A stretch of DNA of 64,000 nt, from assembly GCA_905147135.1 (NCBI GenBank), contig LR990040.1, forward strand, positions 26,363,857-26,427,856, in the 5' to 3' direction. The stretch comes from Blastobasis lacticolella (lineage: Eukaryota > Arthropoda > Insecta > Lepidoptera > Blastobasidae). The position numbers and the translations under genes are program-made. Positions 33,136-46,184 of this stretch are shown here, in pieces. The notes under the pieces were generated by a model. The model searched no databases, was not told the origin of the DNA, and saw nothing but the letters and a program-made list of their open reading frames with translations. Within the stretch, counting starts at the first letter, position 1. The number at the start of each line of letters is the position of its first letter.

Positions 33136-34462
33136 CCATCAAAATTCGTCGGTATTTTAAAAATGTATTTACATAGAGTTTGAATCGACTTTGAAGAGCT
33201 TTGTATCGTAGCGTTTCGATTTCATCTTCAATTAAAAAAGGTCTAAATTAGGCATTGTCAAATGCCTGATATCCGCGATTTATCATAATCTGCGATGCAA
33301 TGTCTATGGCTATTTAGCGGCACGGCGGAAATGTGTAGATTTTAATATAAAACTATTTTTAATAATTAACACATATAAGTTGAGAGAATTATATCAGAAT
33401 CACAGTTTTATTATACTAACCATTCAACAAATATTTTGTCAAAAATCATAAAAACTCGACTAGCTCGTATGATAATAGAAAAGCGCATTTCACCGAATGG
33501 ATGACGTAGAAAATCTCGAGTTACTTATACTGCTCAAATAATAGTGCACTATTTATTAGTAGCATTTAAATGGAACCGTAAAGTTTAGTTTCTTGTTTTT
33601 GTTGCGGTGAATTTTTTGAAAAAAAACCCCAGGAATCTCGTTACAACGTTTTAGATTGCCTTGATCTATTTTAGCCATCATAAAACTTATGAAAGGAAAT
33701 CATATAGTCTTAAAATGATCAAAACAGTTTCAAGTTGAGTTTTCTCTGTTGTAATCTTCTTATTCTTGTTTTTCTTGCTTAAGCTTCAAGTACTTAGTTG
33801 TTGACATCTTGGAATCAGTGAATGCGTTATCACATAATACTGAATTACACGCACAGTAGTTGTGAAATTAACGCATCACCACCCCAAGAATGAAATTTTA
33901 TCTTCTTATCTTCCCGGCGACTATTATTCAGTGCATTATTTTCAAATACACTGCTGTTTGGTCTAGTCATACTTAATTCATTAAATAGAAATACATGTGT
34001 AATTTTGCAGTTATTCTCTGGTCATACATAGATTTGGAATACATAGTCACCCTAAAATTACGTATGAAAGCCAACTAAAGTATTTACAACTATATTTAGG
34101 TATCGTTATAAAATTCAATAGCTGATAAAAATTGCGGAAACACAAAAATATCTAACCGGAAATTTGTCTGGAATTACCTATATTTTTCCTATGCTTGATA
34201 ACGAGCAGCCTAATTTACTTATAATTAATGTTATCGGAAATATCGTTACTTTATTACTACATATAAGCGATTAATTATAATATGCCTGTAAAGGACTAAA
34301 AACTAAAAATGACACGATAGTTCATTCTAGGTTTATTCTCGCCACTGGTGACATCATAGACCCGATATTGTGAGCAATCTTGATCCATTTTTACTATTCT
34401 CACTTACCATACCAATTAACAAGTACAAGTCAGTAGGAATAGTTAATGCAGACCTTGATTTA
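33136..34462 (+). repeat. Unit B, array 1, copy 3, truncated and diverged
   Basis: About 34 bp of the left terminal repeat is missing after CCATCAAAA. An 82-bp segment (33644-33725) not found in other B units lies after CTCGTTA. The match to B ends at GACCTTGATTTA (34462). More substitutions are visible than in B1 or B2. Confidence 0.85.
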
Positions 34463-34508
34463 ACTTAACTTATCCTTCATCTATTTACTAGTTTTTAGAT
34501 TCGTAGCC
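34463..34508. other. Short unassigned linker B/C
   Basis: About 43 bp found in array 1 only; the array 2 end joins C directly at GCCGATACT. Confidence 0.6.
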
Positions 34509-35665
34509 GATACTTTATCCACCTCATATCTTGGTTAAAAACGGAAGGGTTATCAACATGTATATATAATATATTTTGTAGTTGTGAGGTCTCTGATAAG
34601 TTTATGCTGGATTGTTCAGGTTTAGATCATCATGGCCTTGGCGTCAAATTAGGTATTTAGCTTGATAGGATACCTATCAAATTAAGTGTAGACCAATGAG
34701 CGGAAACCGTTTAAAGAGTTTTTCGAAAAATATTGCTTATAAAATGAATATATTACCAACAAATATTGACCCAAATTTGCATTATGACGACATGTTTAAT
34801 ACAAGTTTTTAGTTTATTTCTGTCAAGGTCGTCAAAACGATTGTTGAATATATTGCACCACAACTTGCATCAATTTTCAATAACTGTGTTACTAAAGGCA
34901 TATTTCCAGACCTTATGAAATTAAGCAAATTAGTGCCTCTTTGTAAAAAGGGAGATTAAAGTGACCCATCTAATTTTAGGCCTGTCTCGGTATTACCGGT
35001 ATTCAGTAAAATATTAAAAAAATATATTTTAAAGCAGCTTCTAGTACACTTCACAGTAAATAAATTATTCCATGCTAAACAATTCGGATTTACTAGGGGC
35101 GATCCACCATTGATGCGGGTATCGAATTAGTCAAGCACATTTATGATGCCTGGGAGAAATCACAAAACGCTATTGGCGTCTTCTGTGATATTTCTAAGGC
35201 GTTCAATTGCTTTGATCACGAGATATTGCTCTCTAAGTTGTGTCATTATGGAGTAAAAGGAAATACGCTTTGTCTTTAGCAGAGTTATCTGAACAATAGG
35301 TTCCAGAAAGTCACAATGAATGACATATACTCGTGCAAATCTTCCATAAGGATGGGTGTCTCTCAAGGATCAATATTAGGACAATTTTTGTTCCATGTCT
35401 ATATAAACGACCTACCTTACTTCCTAGACAAAGATTGCGAAAGTGTTCTATTTGCTGACGATATATCATTAATATTCGAGACGCCTAGGAATGAAAGTAA
35501 CTTTGACGACGTAAATAGAGCACTCTCGCATTTACATATATGGTTCACTGCATATATGTAAATACTGCAAAGACAAAATGCGTGTTATTCAAAATGCCAA
35601 ACGAAAAGACCAAAAATATACACATGAGATAAACAACGAAGTTGTTAAATTTTCGGATTTACTAA
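34509..35665 (+). pseudogene. Decayed LINE RT, sense strand (region C)
   Basis: From about 34834 the reading shows IAPQLASIFNNCVTKGIFPD, then SNFRPVSVLPVFSKI, QFGFTRG, a motif A remnant (VFCDISKAFNCFDHE), a GVSQGSILG block and LFADDIS, followed by the start of the thumb region (KTKCVLFKMPNEK). Several stops and shifts break it (for example the TAA near 34957 and the stop near 35277). Part of the endonuclease end may lie at 34600-34680 (GLDHHGLGVKL). It stops within codons of the Gypsy RNase H at about 35665. Confidence 0.75.
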
Positions 35666-36270
35666 ATACTTTCGTCCGTATCTTTATGGAAGGAAATTTA
35701 AACTGATTACGGATCATAAACCACTCTAGTGGCTTATGAATCTAAAGGAGCCAAATTCTCGACTTACGAGATGGCGATTAAAATTTAGTGAATACAACTT
35801 TAATATAATGTATAAAACAGGCAGGACGAACACCAATGCTGATGCACTTTCTAGGATTGAATTGCATAACGAGGAGACATGTTCACTGTCCGTTAATCCT
35901 AGCGAGCACCGCCCACACTGACCATGAAAATCCCATATTGGAAATCCCAATTACCGACGACCCACTCAACAAGTTCAATAGACAGCTATGTTTGACCATC
36001 GTCGGCAACTTAAAAAAACGCCCAGTAACGACTAAGCCCTTTGATGCCCATACCTGCACTTTAATACAGTTATCTGAATCAAACCTAGAAAAGGACCTAT
36101 TAAATGTATTTAGAGAATATGTTAATCCCAAAATCAAAACAGCTCTCCTTATATGTATAAGATAGTACAAATTTTACAAGAAAAATTCAGCAATTCCGCC
36201 ATGAAACTTATTATCGCTAAAACCGAGCTTGAGAACGTCAAGGAGTACCTGAGGCAACAGGACATTATAT
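35666..36270 (+). pseudogene. Ty3/Gypsy RNase H end and linker remnant (region C)
   Basis: The reading opens with FRPYLYGRKFKLITDHKPL, then a TAG, then [19 protein letters not shown] and NADALSRIE, the classic end of a Gypsy RNase H. Frameshifts follow, with linker frames at 35836-36165 and beyond. It is a different lineage from the intact element at 14964. It is interrupted at about 36270 by an antisense LINE end. Confidence 0.8.
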
Positions 36271-37300
36271 AATAATAATAATAATAAAATATATTTATTC
36301 AGGAAAGATTTGTACAAAAACAGTGTTACAGTGGGTTCACTTAGTGTAGATTGCTAAGACTATTTGCACAAATTTATTTTTAAACCCTGAGATCCAAACT
36401 AGGCCATAGCCTGTATCTTGGAAGTCAGTGTTCTGCCGTAGAAGCTATTTAATTACTATAATTTTAACAACCACATTTACTTATAGAGCTATGTCACTAA
36501 TGTATGTACTTAAAAACGAGTGTGGGAGGAGTAAGGGTGTGTGTGAGTGTGAGTATGTGTGCACGCACGCGTGCGTGTGTGTGGTTATGTGTGTGCATGT
36601 GTGTGTATGTGCGTGTGTGTGTGTACGTAAATTAACGTCAAGAGCTGTTAGGCAGTAAGCTTTCCGTCTCGTCGTAATTGAGTTGCTGTAGCCAAACTTT
36701 CAATTTCGATTTGACCTCAAACGTATTAAGCTGGTGAATATCCAAAACTTTATTGACACTATTATAGATAATAGAGCTAGAGATGGGATAATGTCGAGAG
36801 GAAAATTTAGTTTTGTGTGGATGGACGGGGCAGACTCTATATTGTGATTTCCTTTTCGAAGGATCTGGGGGTGGAACCTCAGGATGTTTGCGTGTAATAA
36901 GTCGCAAAACAAACAGCTGTCTGATTGTTAAATGTTTGTTGGTTGAATACAATTCCCTGGTTGAAAATCTGAATGGTTTAAAGTGCATAATTTTCAACAC
37001 CGCTCTCTGTGCTCTTTCGACCTTTATAAAATGTGATTTTGCTGCACAACCTCAGACTGGTATGCAATAGGTGATTATTGATATACAAAGGATTATAAAA
37101 TCCTATCATGAGGGAATTCTCTTTCTCGCAAGTACTACTGGCCCACAATGAGAGAGGGATCGAAATCCGATCCGACCTCAATTTAATGTAGTACAGTCGG
37201 CCAAAAATGTGGTCTACCACCCTACGGTTGAGGTTCGTTTGAACGTCACGAGACAACAAGGTCGATTTCTATTGCAATAATATTATGTCAGTAATAAAAG
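36271..37300 (-). mobile_element. 5'-truncated LINE end inserted in the Gypsy remnant
   Basis: A (TAA)n run at 36270-36290 next to TTTATTCAGGA is the 3' tail of a minus-strand LINE. Minus-strand frames 37259-36978 and 37000-36638 give the post-RT region and the closing blocks (SRHYPISSSIIYNSVNKVLD, then a KSKLKVWLQQLNY end), joined by a frameshift near 37000. The right edge is uncertain by some tens of bases. Confidence 0.7.
36519..36632. repeat. GT/TG microsatellite, imperfect
   Basis: Mostly TG dinucleotides with GAGTG, CACGC and TATG interruptions, lying in the 3' UTR of the antisense LINE. Confidence 0.8.
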
Positions 37301-38154
37301 TCAACCTTAGCGATCATTAGATCTCGCAGAAGCTTTTGTCAAAACTGGTAGACCACTTTCTTGGTCGACCGTACCACCGGCTTCAAAGCCCTTCGAGATA
37401 GTCCACATGGACCTTTTCACTGCTCAGACTGACAAATACGTAACTTTCGTAGATGTATTCTTCAAATATGGTCAAGCATATCACCTTCGCGACGGTACTG
37501 CTCTAAGTGTCATACAAGCTCTGTTACAGTTTTCAACCCATCATGGGCTACCCTTTACCATTATAACCAACAACGGCACAGAGTTTGCTAATCAGATATT
37601 ATCGGAATTTACAAGAATACATAGAATTATACACCATAAGATCTTAGCGCATGCTCCCAATGATAACGGCATAATTTAAAGATTTCACTCTATCCTACTT
37701 GAACATCTTAGAATCTTACGCCTTCAGAACAAAGATGAAGCTGTAATGAGACTAATGCCCTACGCGATAATAGCATATAACAGTTCCGTACCTACGATAT
37801 AATTAACAGACATACAGACCCTAGGGACCCTTCTGACATAGACGTAGACGGGCATCTTATGCAACAGTACATACAAATCCACAGAGAGCGAATGAAATGC
37901 GTTTATGACCAAATCAATAGCTCTAGTTTAGCCAACCGAACCGCCATTACTACAAACTGTAACAAATCCCGCGAACCGGAAGAGGTATACCAACCCCAAC
38001 AACAAGTATTTATTTCAAACCCTTGCTTGTAGACAGAAGCTGGCACCCCTTCATACACAGGATAACGTCTTAGCAGATTTACCAATACATATTTATACAT
38101 CAAAAAAACGCGTCCCATAGCGAAATCTAGGCTAAAACGTGTACCTAAGGGCGC
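37301..38154 (+). pseudogene. Ty3/Gypsy integrase remnant (region C)
   Basis: The integrase core is recognisable: FEIVHMDLF with the first Asp, DVFFKYGQAYHLRD, and then ITNNGTEF, where the second catalytic Asp is Asn. At the third catalytic site, in NGII-stop-RFHS, the expected Glu codon is TAA (37676-37678). The zinc finger is missing, lost between the two Gypsy pieces. The remainder to 38154 has several stops. Unit A resumes at TAGATTGCAC. Confidence 0.85.
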
Positions 38155-40944
38155 TAGATTGCACTTCACTAGTTCTTTGTTCCGATTTTTTTACATTTAT
38201 TTGTTAAAATTGTTTATTTTCACTAAATATTGTTTAATATTGCGTTTATTTTGGGTTTTGTACAGTTTACAAATCGATTCACATCGATAGATGTCGTTAC
38301 TCTGCGTCGTACAACTTGCCAAATTTAAGCGTTTATAATTCGCTCTAAATGTAGATACCACTTTCAATTATTATTTGTACTATATTACATTAAAATAAAA
38401 CACTTATTTAACTGTAGAATGTATAAATATTTCAAAAAATTAATTAACGTTGAACTAGTGTTTTATTTTATTTTATTTTATTTGGAAGACCAACAGCTAT
38501 CCAACAACATAATAATAACAATCTTACGAAACAGAAAGCCAATTACAGGTCTTCGCTGATACGTGACGCCTTTGGAATACAAATAAGAAAATCTGTTGAT
38601 ACACCTATACCGAGAATAAATTGGACACTTAAAACTAATACAGTAGTACCACAGTATTACTACAACTAGTACACTACTACTAGTACTACTACAGTATCTA
38701 CATATTACACATAAACTAAATTTAAAACTATTACAATATTATACTAGTAGTTCGACAACCAAACATGCTCGCCAACTATGTAACAAATTAAGAAATTATT
38801 AATATAAGAAAATTATTTGTCAAAAGCCCTCCGCGTTACAAGAACGTCTTGCCGCTACAACACTTGTATTAAATAGTTCTGTATCAGTTTCCAACGCTAA
38901 GTTATTAAAGTTCCTACAAGCACGCCAGAGGAATGAATTCTGAGTGTAATTAGTAGATACAGCGCTAAGGGAGAATACATTATTATGACGTAGATTTCTT
39001 ACGGGCACACATAAATTTAATTTAGAAAGAAGCTCGGAACAATCAATAGTGCCAGTGGAAATTTTCAATAAAAATACCATGTCTGCGGTCGACCGGAACC
39101 AAATGGTGTCGACTACACACATCCAGGTAATTATCTGAGTGATACTCCTCACCTAGGCGAAAGCTCAAGTAACGAACAAACCTTCTCTGAATGTTCTCGA
39201 TGCGCCCGACGTATACCATATATGCAGGGTTCCAAATTTGAGACGCGTACTCCAGGTTACTGCGCACGCAAGTGCAATAAAGAATTTTTAAAGTTTTCGC
39301 TTTGGAGAAGTCCCTGGAGCAACGCATCACAAATCCCAACATTTTAAATGGTTTATTGATGATGGCATTCATGTGAACGTCGAACATTAGTTTGCAGTCG
39401 TGTATTACACCTAAATCGCTGTATGTATAAATGTTTACGTAAGGGTGCTGCTACCACTCTTTCCTACGGTACAGGCAGTTCTCGTTTGTCATAATAAAAC
39501 CATTTTAAACTACTGTGCTGTAGTTTATAGGTAGACAATTTATAAGATTATTTTTTATGAATAGCAAACGCTACATACCATCCTTGCATACATTCCTGCT
39601 GCACATCAGTTATTCTTGTAAACATCCAACAATATCTGCTGCAACAGAGTGGCTCGAGATTACTTTTCCTTTTTCTGCGTAGTATTGGGATCCTTTCTTA
39701 GAAGCCACGACAAAATTCGGGTATAATATGTCAATTTCATAGAATTGCGCAATATGGCTGCATTTAGAAACACCTGCAAGCAAATAGTCTAGAATAAATT
39801 AACGGTTAAACGAAAATAAATTTAATACAATAGAATATCTTTTGTTTGTAAATTATTTTTGCATGCTTGACGCGCAACGTGAACATCAATTTTAATGTTC
39901 ATTCAAAAGTCAGACATAAGCTCCTACTAATAGTGTAAACATGAACCAATCTGGTCAATTTCCCCCGTTTCCAGGGTCACTGAGGTTATGTAATCTGCCA
40001 AATCCCGGATTATGGTCAAAGCACAATCGGGACATTTGCGCAACGATGATTATTATAGCTGTAGATAACATAAACGTATAAATGAAAAAGGAAAATTAAT
40101 TTTATTATCAGCAAGATATTACATACCATCAGATATTCTTGTGCTAATATGGATGATGAAAGAGTGTGGCTGAACACTTGGGCAAATGAAATTTCATAAC
40201 TAAAAATCAGACTTACCTTTTTCTACTTTTTCCCCAGATTGTATATTTGTAGTGCATTAGAAACTATTTATTCCGAAAACATTTTCATAAATGTGGAACA
40301 TAATTCAGTTTTCTCTCTCCATACAGGCTCTCCAGCACAGCTAGCACAAGTGTGTTCTCGCACACGATCCTGAGACCCACCACCACCCATGGTCCTACCG
40401 ACCTCTCGGTCAAACGGATCGCGTCAGACCGAATCACGGAAGGTGCGCGCAGTACTTGCCGGTAGCTCTTTTCCAAACGCGCACTGCTTGACTCCCTACA
40501 AGTTTGTCCTATTTTTATCCACTCTCCCTTTTATAGAGCTTGAACAGCACAAATAACATTGTCGCCGCCGTTAGCGCCACCTACTTGAAGCACGTCTTGG
40601 TGGCCGTCACACATCCTTTTCTTGAGTCATAATACACAAAACCCTGTGAAGCGCGCGAAATTTCCCTCCGAAGATACGAGTTCCCCAAAATGAATTGGTA
40701 TGGCACACGATAGGCGAGGCGCGTCATAGATACTGCTATCTATTTGTGTTGATCATAGTATTGAGAGACGGAAACAAATGTGTCTCTCGCGGCGCGAGAT
40801 GTGTCGCGGGCGCACTTGTGATAGTCTTGCTGCCATCCATGTCACATATAGTGGCCAAACTGGTCATAGTGGTATATACTGTATTACTCGTTGTCTGATT
40901 TCACCAATCACAATTACTAATATTTATCCAACGATTGTATTTGA
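38155..40944 (+). repeat. Unit A, copy 3, right part (A3-right)
   Basis: Starts at the base equivalent to 5262 of A1 and runs to the unit end. About 2.17 kb of A (equivalent to 3089-5261) is missing between A3-left and A3-right. Its variants match A4 rather than A1 and A2 (for example TTTAGAAAGAAG near 39022). Confidence 0.92.
38459..39492 (-). pseudogene. Antisense LINE C-terminus, second (A3)
   Basis: Counterpart of 5567-6600; frames 39387-39043 and 39152-38820. 38155-38458 before it and 39493-40944 after it show no gene. Confidence 0.72.
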
Positions 40945-41938
40945 TCTTCCTTGTGCCCCATAAGATTGGAAGTCTTCTATGAGATCGTGTCTTGGAGAGG
41001 GCAAAAGTTTTTAAATACATCTCATCAATTATATTTATTTCATGCTTTCACATTCTTTTAGTATCAATGTTGGAAGAACTGACAACTCACGTTCACTCTA
41101 AAAATAAGTGTATTTATGGGCAGTATTGTTGGTATATTGTAAAAAGGTAAAAAGTCTACAATGGCATTTAAACCAAACTAGGACGTAGTATAAGTCAATT
41201 TACTTTCAAACTCTTGAGGTACCTAAGCCGATATGTAGAATTACAGCAACTTAGCCACCTTCGTCGTCGCGTTCATCAAAGTCTCCGCAAATATATTGAT
41301 GAGGTCACTCATACGTAACAGGTGTAGACGTAACGCGAGACTTCATCAAACAATCTGCAAAGACTACGCCGTTATCTTCGCCGCCGCCCTCATGCCGCCG
41401 CCTTTGTCAAAGTCTTCGAAGATATTTTGTTGAGGTCGTACGTGATAGGTGTATATTGACAATGGTAACGTAGCCTTCGCCGAAGTCTACGTGGTCAATT
41501 CGAAGACGTCGTGCAATATCATTAAACAATTTAATTTATTCTAAATTTATGTTATCAATAAAATCCATAAAGTTAAGACTCGAATACAATACATTAATTT
41601 CAACAAGCAAATGTCAATTTATCATTACAGATCAACCAACTTATCTGTTAACTGACGTTTGTCTCCACCGTTGCACTGGAACGTAGTAGATGCGTAAGTC
41701 GAATGAAGTTATATTTACTATACATATATATTTTACCTACTACTCGATTGTATATTTATATGTGGCGTTTATACAGTACGACTTATTTTAAAGGCATGAA
41801 ACTGCAAGGGAAAGTGGTGCTTCGCGTATATGACAAACTTATCAACAACCAATCTTTCAGCTTAACCCACACCAAGTGGTCTGTTTTGTATAGTGTTGTA
41901 GGTTGCGTAATAGTTTTGATGGGTTACTATGGTAAAAT

Positions 41939-42242
41939 TTAGTATCAAGCGGAAGCTAATGTTAGGCCTATTTAATGCGAGGTCCTTGAATACTTAATTA
42001 ATAGGTAAGATGAATTCGATGTGGCGATGCAAATATACAGTGTTGATGTGATGGCCATCAATGAGACGTAGCTGAGAGAGAGAGAAAATGGACGTGCTCC
42101 AGGGGTACCAGGTTACCGGCTGCGCTACCTGCCGCGCCCAGCGGGCGTGCGTGAGCTGGGTGGAGGTGTCGGGTTCTATGTCAGGCAGGTGGTGGCCGTG
42201 AGAGTATTGCCTCATCCGTAGGCGCCGCTTGTCGAGCAAATC
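41939..42242 (+). pseudogene. LINE endonuclease scrap (A4)
   Basis: Counterpart of 996-1290. In addition, GACGGC is changed to GTAGGC at about 42219, adding a stop before LVEQ. Confidence 0.62.
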
Positions 42243-42284
42243 TACGCAAAGCTACGCCGTACGCTGTGCACGCGTAGGTACACG

Positions 42285-43468
42285 ATGATACGTTCACCTC
42301 CAAAATCAAAATCGTCAGCCGATAATGACAACCGGAATAACTTAAGTGACCCGTCTAAGTGCGCGTCTTGTAATGTAGTGATAAACGAACTTTTGGCATT
42401 TGTTACGGACAAGGTAGATACTTTGCCCAAATGAAGCTGGAATTGTACAGATTTGTAAAAGTGCTTACTCATGTAAAGAAATTGAAGATGCCCGCCAAAT
42501 CGCTATGAAATTACTAGCTCCAGCGAAAATAATTACGAGACGAAAGAAAGGATCTGAACATAAAAGTATTTTAGGAATTGTCAAGGTAATTAAAGAATTT
42601 GAACCTACTAGTTTGCCCGTTATTGTTGCTAAAACTTATCACACTTTCGATCATATTGATGTGACGAGTTTCTTAAAGGAAATAACGTTATTAAAACGTG
42701 AGCTGGAAGAGCTAAAGGCTAACAAGTTGCCTAGTACAGAGTCTAGTAGTACCTTGTCTAACGAATTAATGACTCTAAGTTGAAAGTATTAAACAGTTAT
42801 TACTGAATTCATCCCATCAATACAATGCGAAGAGTAATGTACAAACCGAAAAAATTAAAGAAGACGTCAATGCTCCGTGTTTTAATACAAGCGGTTCGCA
42901 ACTCAACTTAACAGCACTGCCGCAAGCGAGTGTTCCTTATCACTCTATCGACAACGTGTACCGTGCGTTTCCCACCACCGAGGCGCCTACCGGCAAATGT
43001 GATAGTATGTTAAACGTACCGTCATATCGAGACATTATTGTCAATAAGCAGCAGACGATTTCAAACTGTAACTCTGACGCGTTTAAGAGCACATTACCAC
43101 GTAGTGATGGGTTTGTTGTTGTTGAGAGTCGGAAACGTAGAAAAAATAATAACTTATGCGGATCATCACAGACGTCGAGCAAACTACAAGTGGCCGAGTT
43201 ACCCGCTTCGATTTACGTGTCGAGGCTGTCTAAAACTACAACTGTAGAACATATTAAGGAGCATATACAGGATATGGGTGAAACTTGTATCGATGTTCTT
43301 CTACTCATTCAGAAATACGAAACTTATTTCAATTCATTTAAAGTGCTCATACCTAGAAATAAAATAGACGTCTTCCTAGCAAATAACTTTTGGCCGGAAG
43401 GAATTAAATATAGACTATTCCGTGAACGCTCGAAAGAGGTCCTAAGTACAGAAGTTGATGTTATATAA
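42285..43468 (+). pseudogene. LINE ORF1, broken differently (A4)
   Basis: The TGA of A1-A3 is GGA here, so that position is still coding. A 4-bp insertion (AAATGAAGC context, about 42430) breaks the frame earlier, and the shared frameshift near 42778 remains. The C-terminal frame 42956-43468 is open. Confidence 0.78.
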
Positions 43469-43474
43469 TTTACA

Positions 43475-45020
43475 ATGGGTACAAATAATAATAACTTTAC
43501 ATGCGTTAAATCGCAAATATCGACGGTTAGCTATAATTGCAAGTCCCTCAAGAGGTCGGCCGATTATGTGCGTGAACTCTGTGATACAGCTGATATCCTG
43601 CTATTGCAGGAGACTTGGTTACTGCCGCATGACCTTGACTATGTACAATCTATTCATGGAGAGTTCCTAGGTATTGCTAAGTCATCTGTGGATACCTCGG
43701 CAGGTATGTTGCGCGGTAGACCGTATGGTGGTCTGGCAATACTCTGGAGGAAAGAAAAAATTCCAAATGTAAAGGAGGTACACTGTATTAACACTAGGAT
43801 TAGTGCTATATGTATAGGTATCGGTTTAAGATCGATTCTAGTAATAAATGTATACATGCCTACAGATAATTCCGAATTAGATAGTCTAACTGAGTTCATC
43901 AGCTGCCTTGGTTGTATAAACGCCATAATTGAAGAAAATAGTGTAGAGGCTTGTCACGTATTGAGTGATTTCAATGCACACCCGAGCGCTCGTTTTGGTA
44001 GAGAATTACAAAATTTTTGCACTGAACAACGTGGCATTGTGCTGATGTGAAACTATTAGGCGTGGACTCTGAAATATTCACATTTATAAGTGACGCTCAT
44101 GGTTCATGCAGATGGCTAGACCATTGTTTGGCTACAAAGCTGCGTGAGACTCCATTGTTTCTGTTGACGTAGTCCAGGGTGTGTCATGGTCTGATCATTT
44201 CCCATTGCGAGCTTTAGCAAATATTGAACGTATTTCAGAGCGCACTGTTAAAAACTCACCTATCAAACAAGGGGGAATTCGATGGGGTTCCAAAAATGCT
44301 CATCAACAAGACTGTTATTACGAATTTTGTAACATTAATTTCAACAAAATTAATGATTCCTTAATTTGTCACATGTGCGATAAGGCTGTAAACTGTTGTA
44401 ACATAGAAGAACACTATATGTTTATTGACAAATTGTAAAACAACATGGTGTCTGTGCTTAGTAACGGTGCGAAACTGACGTTCGATTCTCGTCCCGATGG
44501 TGGCAAAAATAATAAGCAGATAATAGGCTGGAACCACCATGTCAAAGATTACCACCTTCTCTATAGATCGTGTTTTAGTACCTGGGATGCTTGCGGAAAG
44601 CCATCTGATGGTCCTTACTATGAAGCAATGTGCACATATCGTAGAGACTTTAAAAATAAACTTAAACGGTGTCAGAAAAATGAAGCCAGAATAAAATTTG
44701 ACTTTTTGGCTACAGCGAGAAATGACAAAAATTTCAGTAAATTCTGGAAAGAAACCAAGAAATTTGGATCTAAACAGGCACTTCGTATAAGCGTTGACGG
44801 TTTTCAGGATCCTGTGGAGATAGCAAATAAGTTTAGGAGCAACTTTATGCTCAGTCCAGAATTATTCACTAAGCGCCTTGCTGGTGGCCGTCCTATTGAT
44901 GATTCAGTGGCTACTGATAATGTTGCTAAGGTTGTGAAAGGCATAACAAAGGGTAAATCACCTGGATATGACGAGTTATGCCTCGAGCATATACTTTTTG
45001 CCGGCAAGATGTTGTATGGA
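43475..45020 (+). pseudogene. LINE ORF2 endonuclease part with SDH region retained (A4)
   Basis: The endonuclease frame is 43475-44050. The segment missing from A1 and A2 is present at 44130-44214 and carries WSDHFPL. The linker frame 44181-44438 ends in a private TAA (44436-44438), and the next frame 44445-45086 continues to the start of RT. The 30 bp with TTGTCACGACCAGG seen in A1 (3877-3906) is absent, in frame. Non-coding tail to about 45327. Confidence 0.8.
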
Positions 45021-45327
45021 AAATTATCTCAATCACCATCATCAACGAACATCGTAAGCTATATAATATTGTCAACACAGCACTAATATAGGTATAAATA
45101 ACACTGTATTTTAGATTTAAGTTAGTATTGTTTTAATAAACCAAGTGTAACCTCTGCCTGATTAATAAATTATTTTTATTAATTACTCCGCCGCCCCCAA
45201 CTTAATTCCTGCAATAAAACTTTTATATTATAAATCTGAAGTTATCGGCAAACGGCAAAACAGTAGTCATAGGAACAGCATACAGACTGCCTTGGCTGAG
45301 CCCTGGGATATTTATTTAATTTTTATT

Positions 45328-46184
45328 GTATTTATTTATTCAGGAAACAAACAGTCTTTTAACAAAATTACATGCAATTTCATTTCACAAACAGACCTAC
45401 AGTTCCATATAAAATTAAACTAGTTTTACTATAACTAGTCGAGCAGAAAGAGACTATTGCACGAATACGACACAACATTGCTAGCAACACTTAAAGATTA
45501 AACATAGTAATTCAGTATGAAGGTAAATATTTCACAAAATTTTTACGCAAAGGTATTATGAACTACATCAGTTCTATTAATTTCTTTTTAAACTGCGAGA
45601 TACTTAAGAAAAATACGTCAACACTGCTTAGATTATTATTGTGATAGTAAAGGGATCGTCTGTAGTAGGTATTTTTGGCATAGTTCGTTTTAAACGGTGC
45701 CATATAGAATGTATCATGAGAACGTGAAGAGGGTCGAGGTACCTTAAACGTAATCTTGCCCAGAAGTGTTCCCGAGTCAACATGATTATTAATTATTTTA
45801 AAACAGGAATAATGCATCCAGGTAATTACGCCTATCTTCCAGTGAATGGATTTTATGTCTCGATGCACTTGTTTCGTAATAAATGAACTGCTGCCCAGTC
45901 TCATAGTCCAGCGATTTTATAAACTTATTTTGACCTTTTCCAATCTTAATATATGAACGATATACTGTGAACTCCAAACTACACTTCCAAATTCTAGATT
46001 ACTCCGGACATATTATGAATAATATAACGTTTTTAAGGTAACAACTTTTTGAAAGGATTTCCCAATCGAAGGGTAAATCCCAGTTTTTAAATGCTTTGGA
46101 GATTATATTATCAATATAAATATTAAAATGCAGTTTCGAGTCCAGAGCAATCCCAAGGTCCCGAAGTTTAATCTTGACTCATAC
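45328..46184 (-). pseudogene. Antisense LINE C-terminus, first (A4)
   Basis: Counterpart of 4318-5200; closing frame 45904-45563. 46185-46572 after it shows no gene. Confidence 0.68.

Noticed and set aside
25189..34462. B units as Helitrons
   Set aside because: TC precedes the first base of the units, and rolling-circle amplification would explain tandem arrays, but there is no CTRR end with a 3' hairpin and no Rep/helicase, and the long inverted ends argue against it.
36428..36658. Cysteine- and valine-rich 76-codon frame
   Set aside because: It is a translation of the TG/GT microsatellite.
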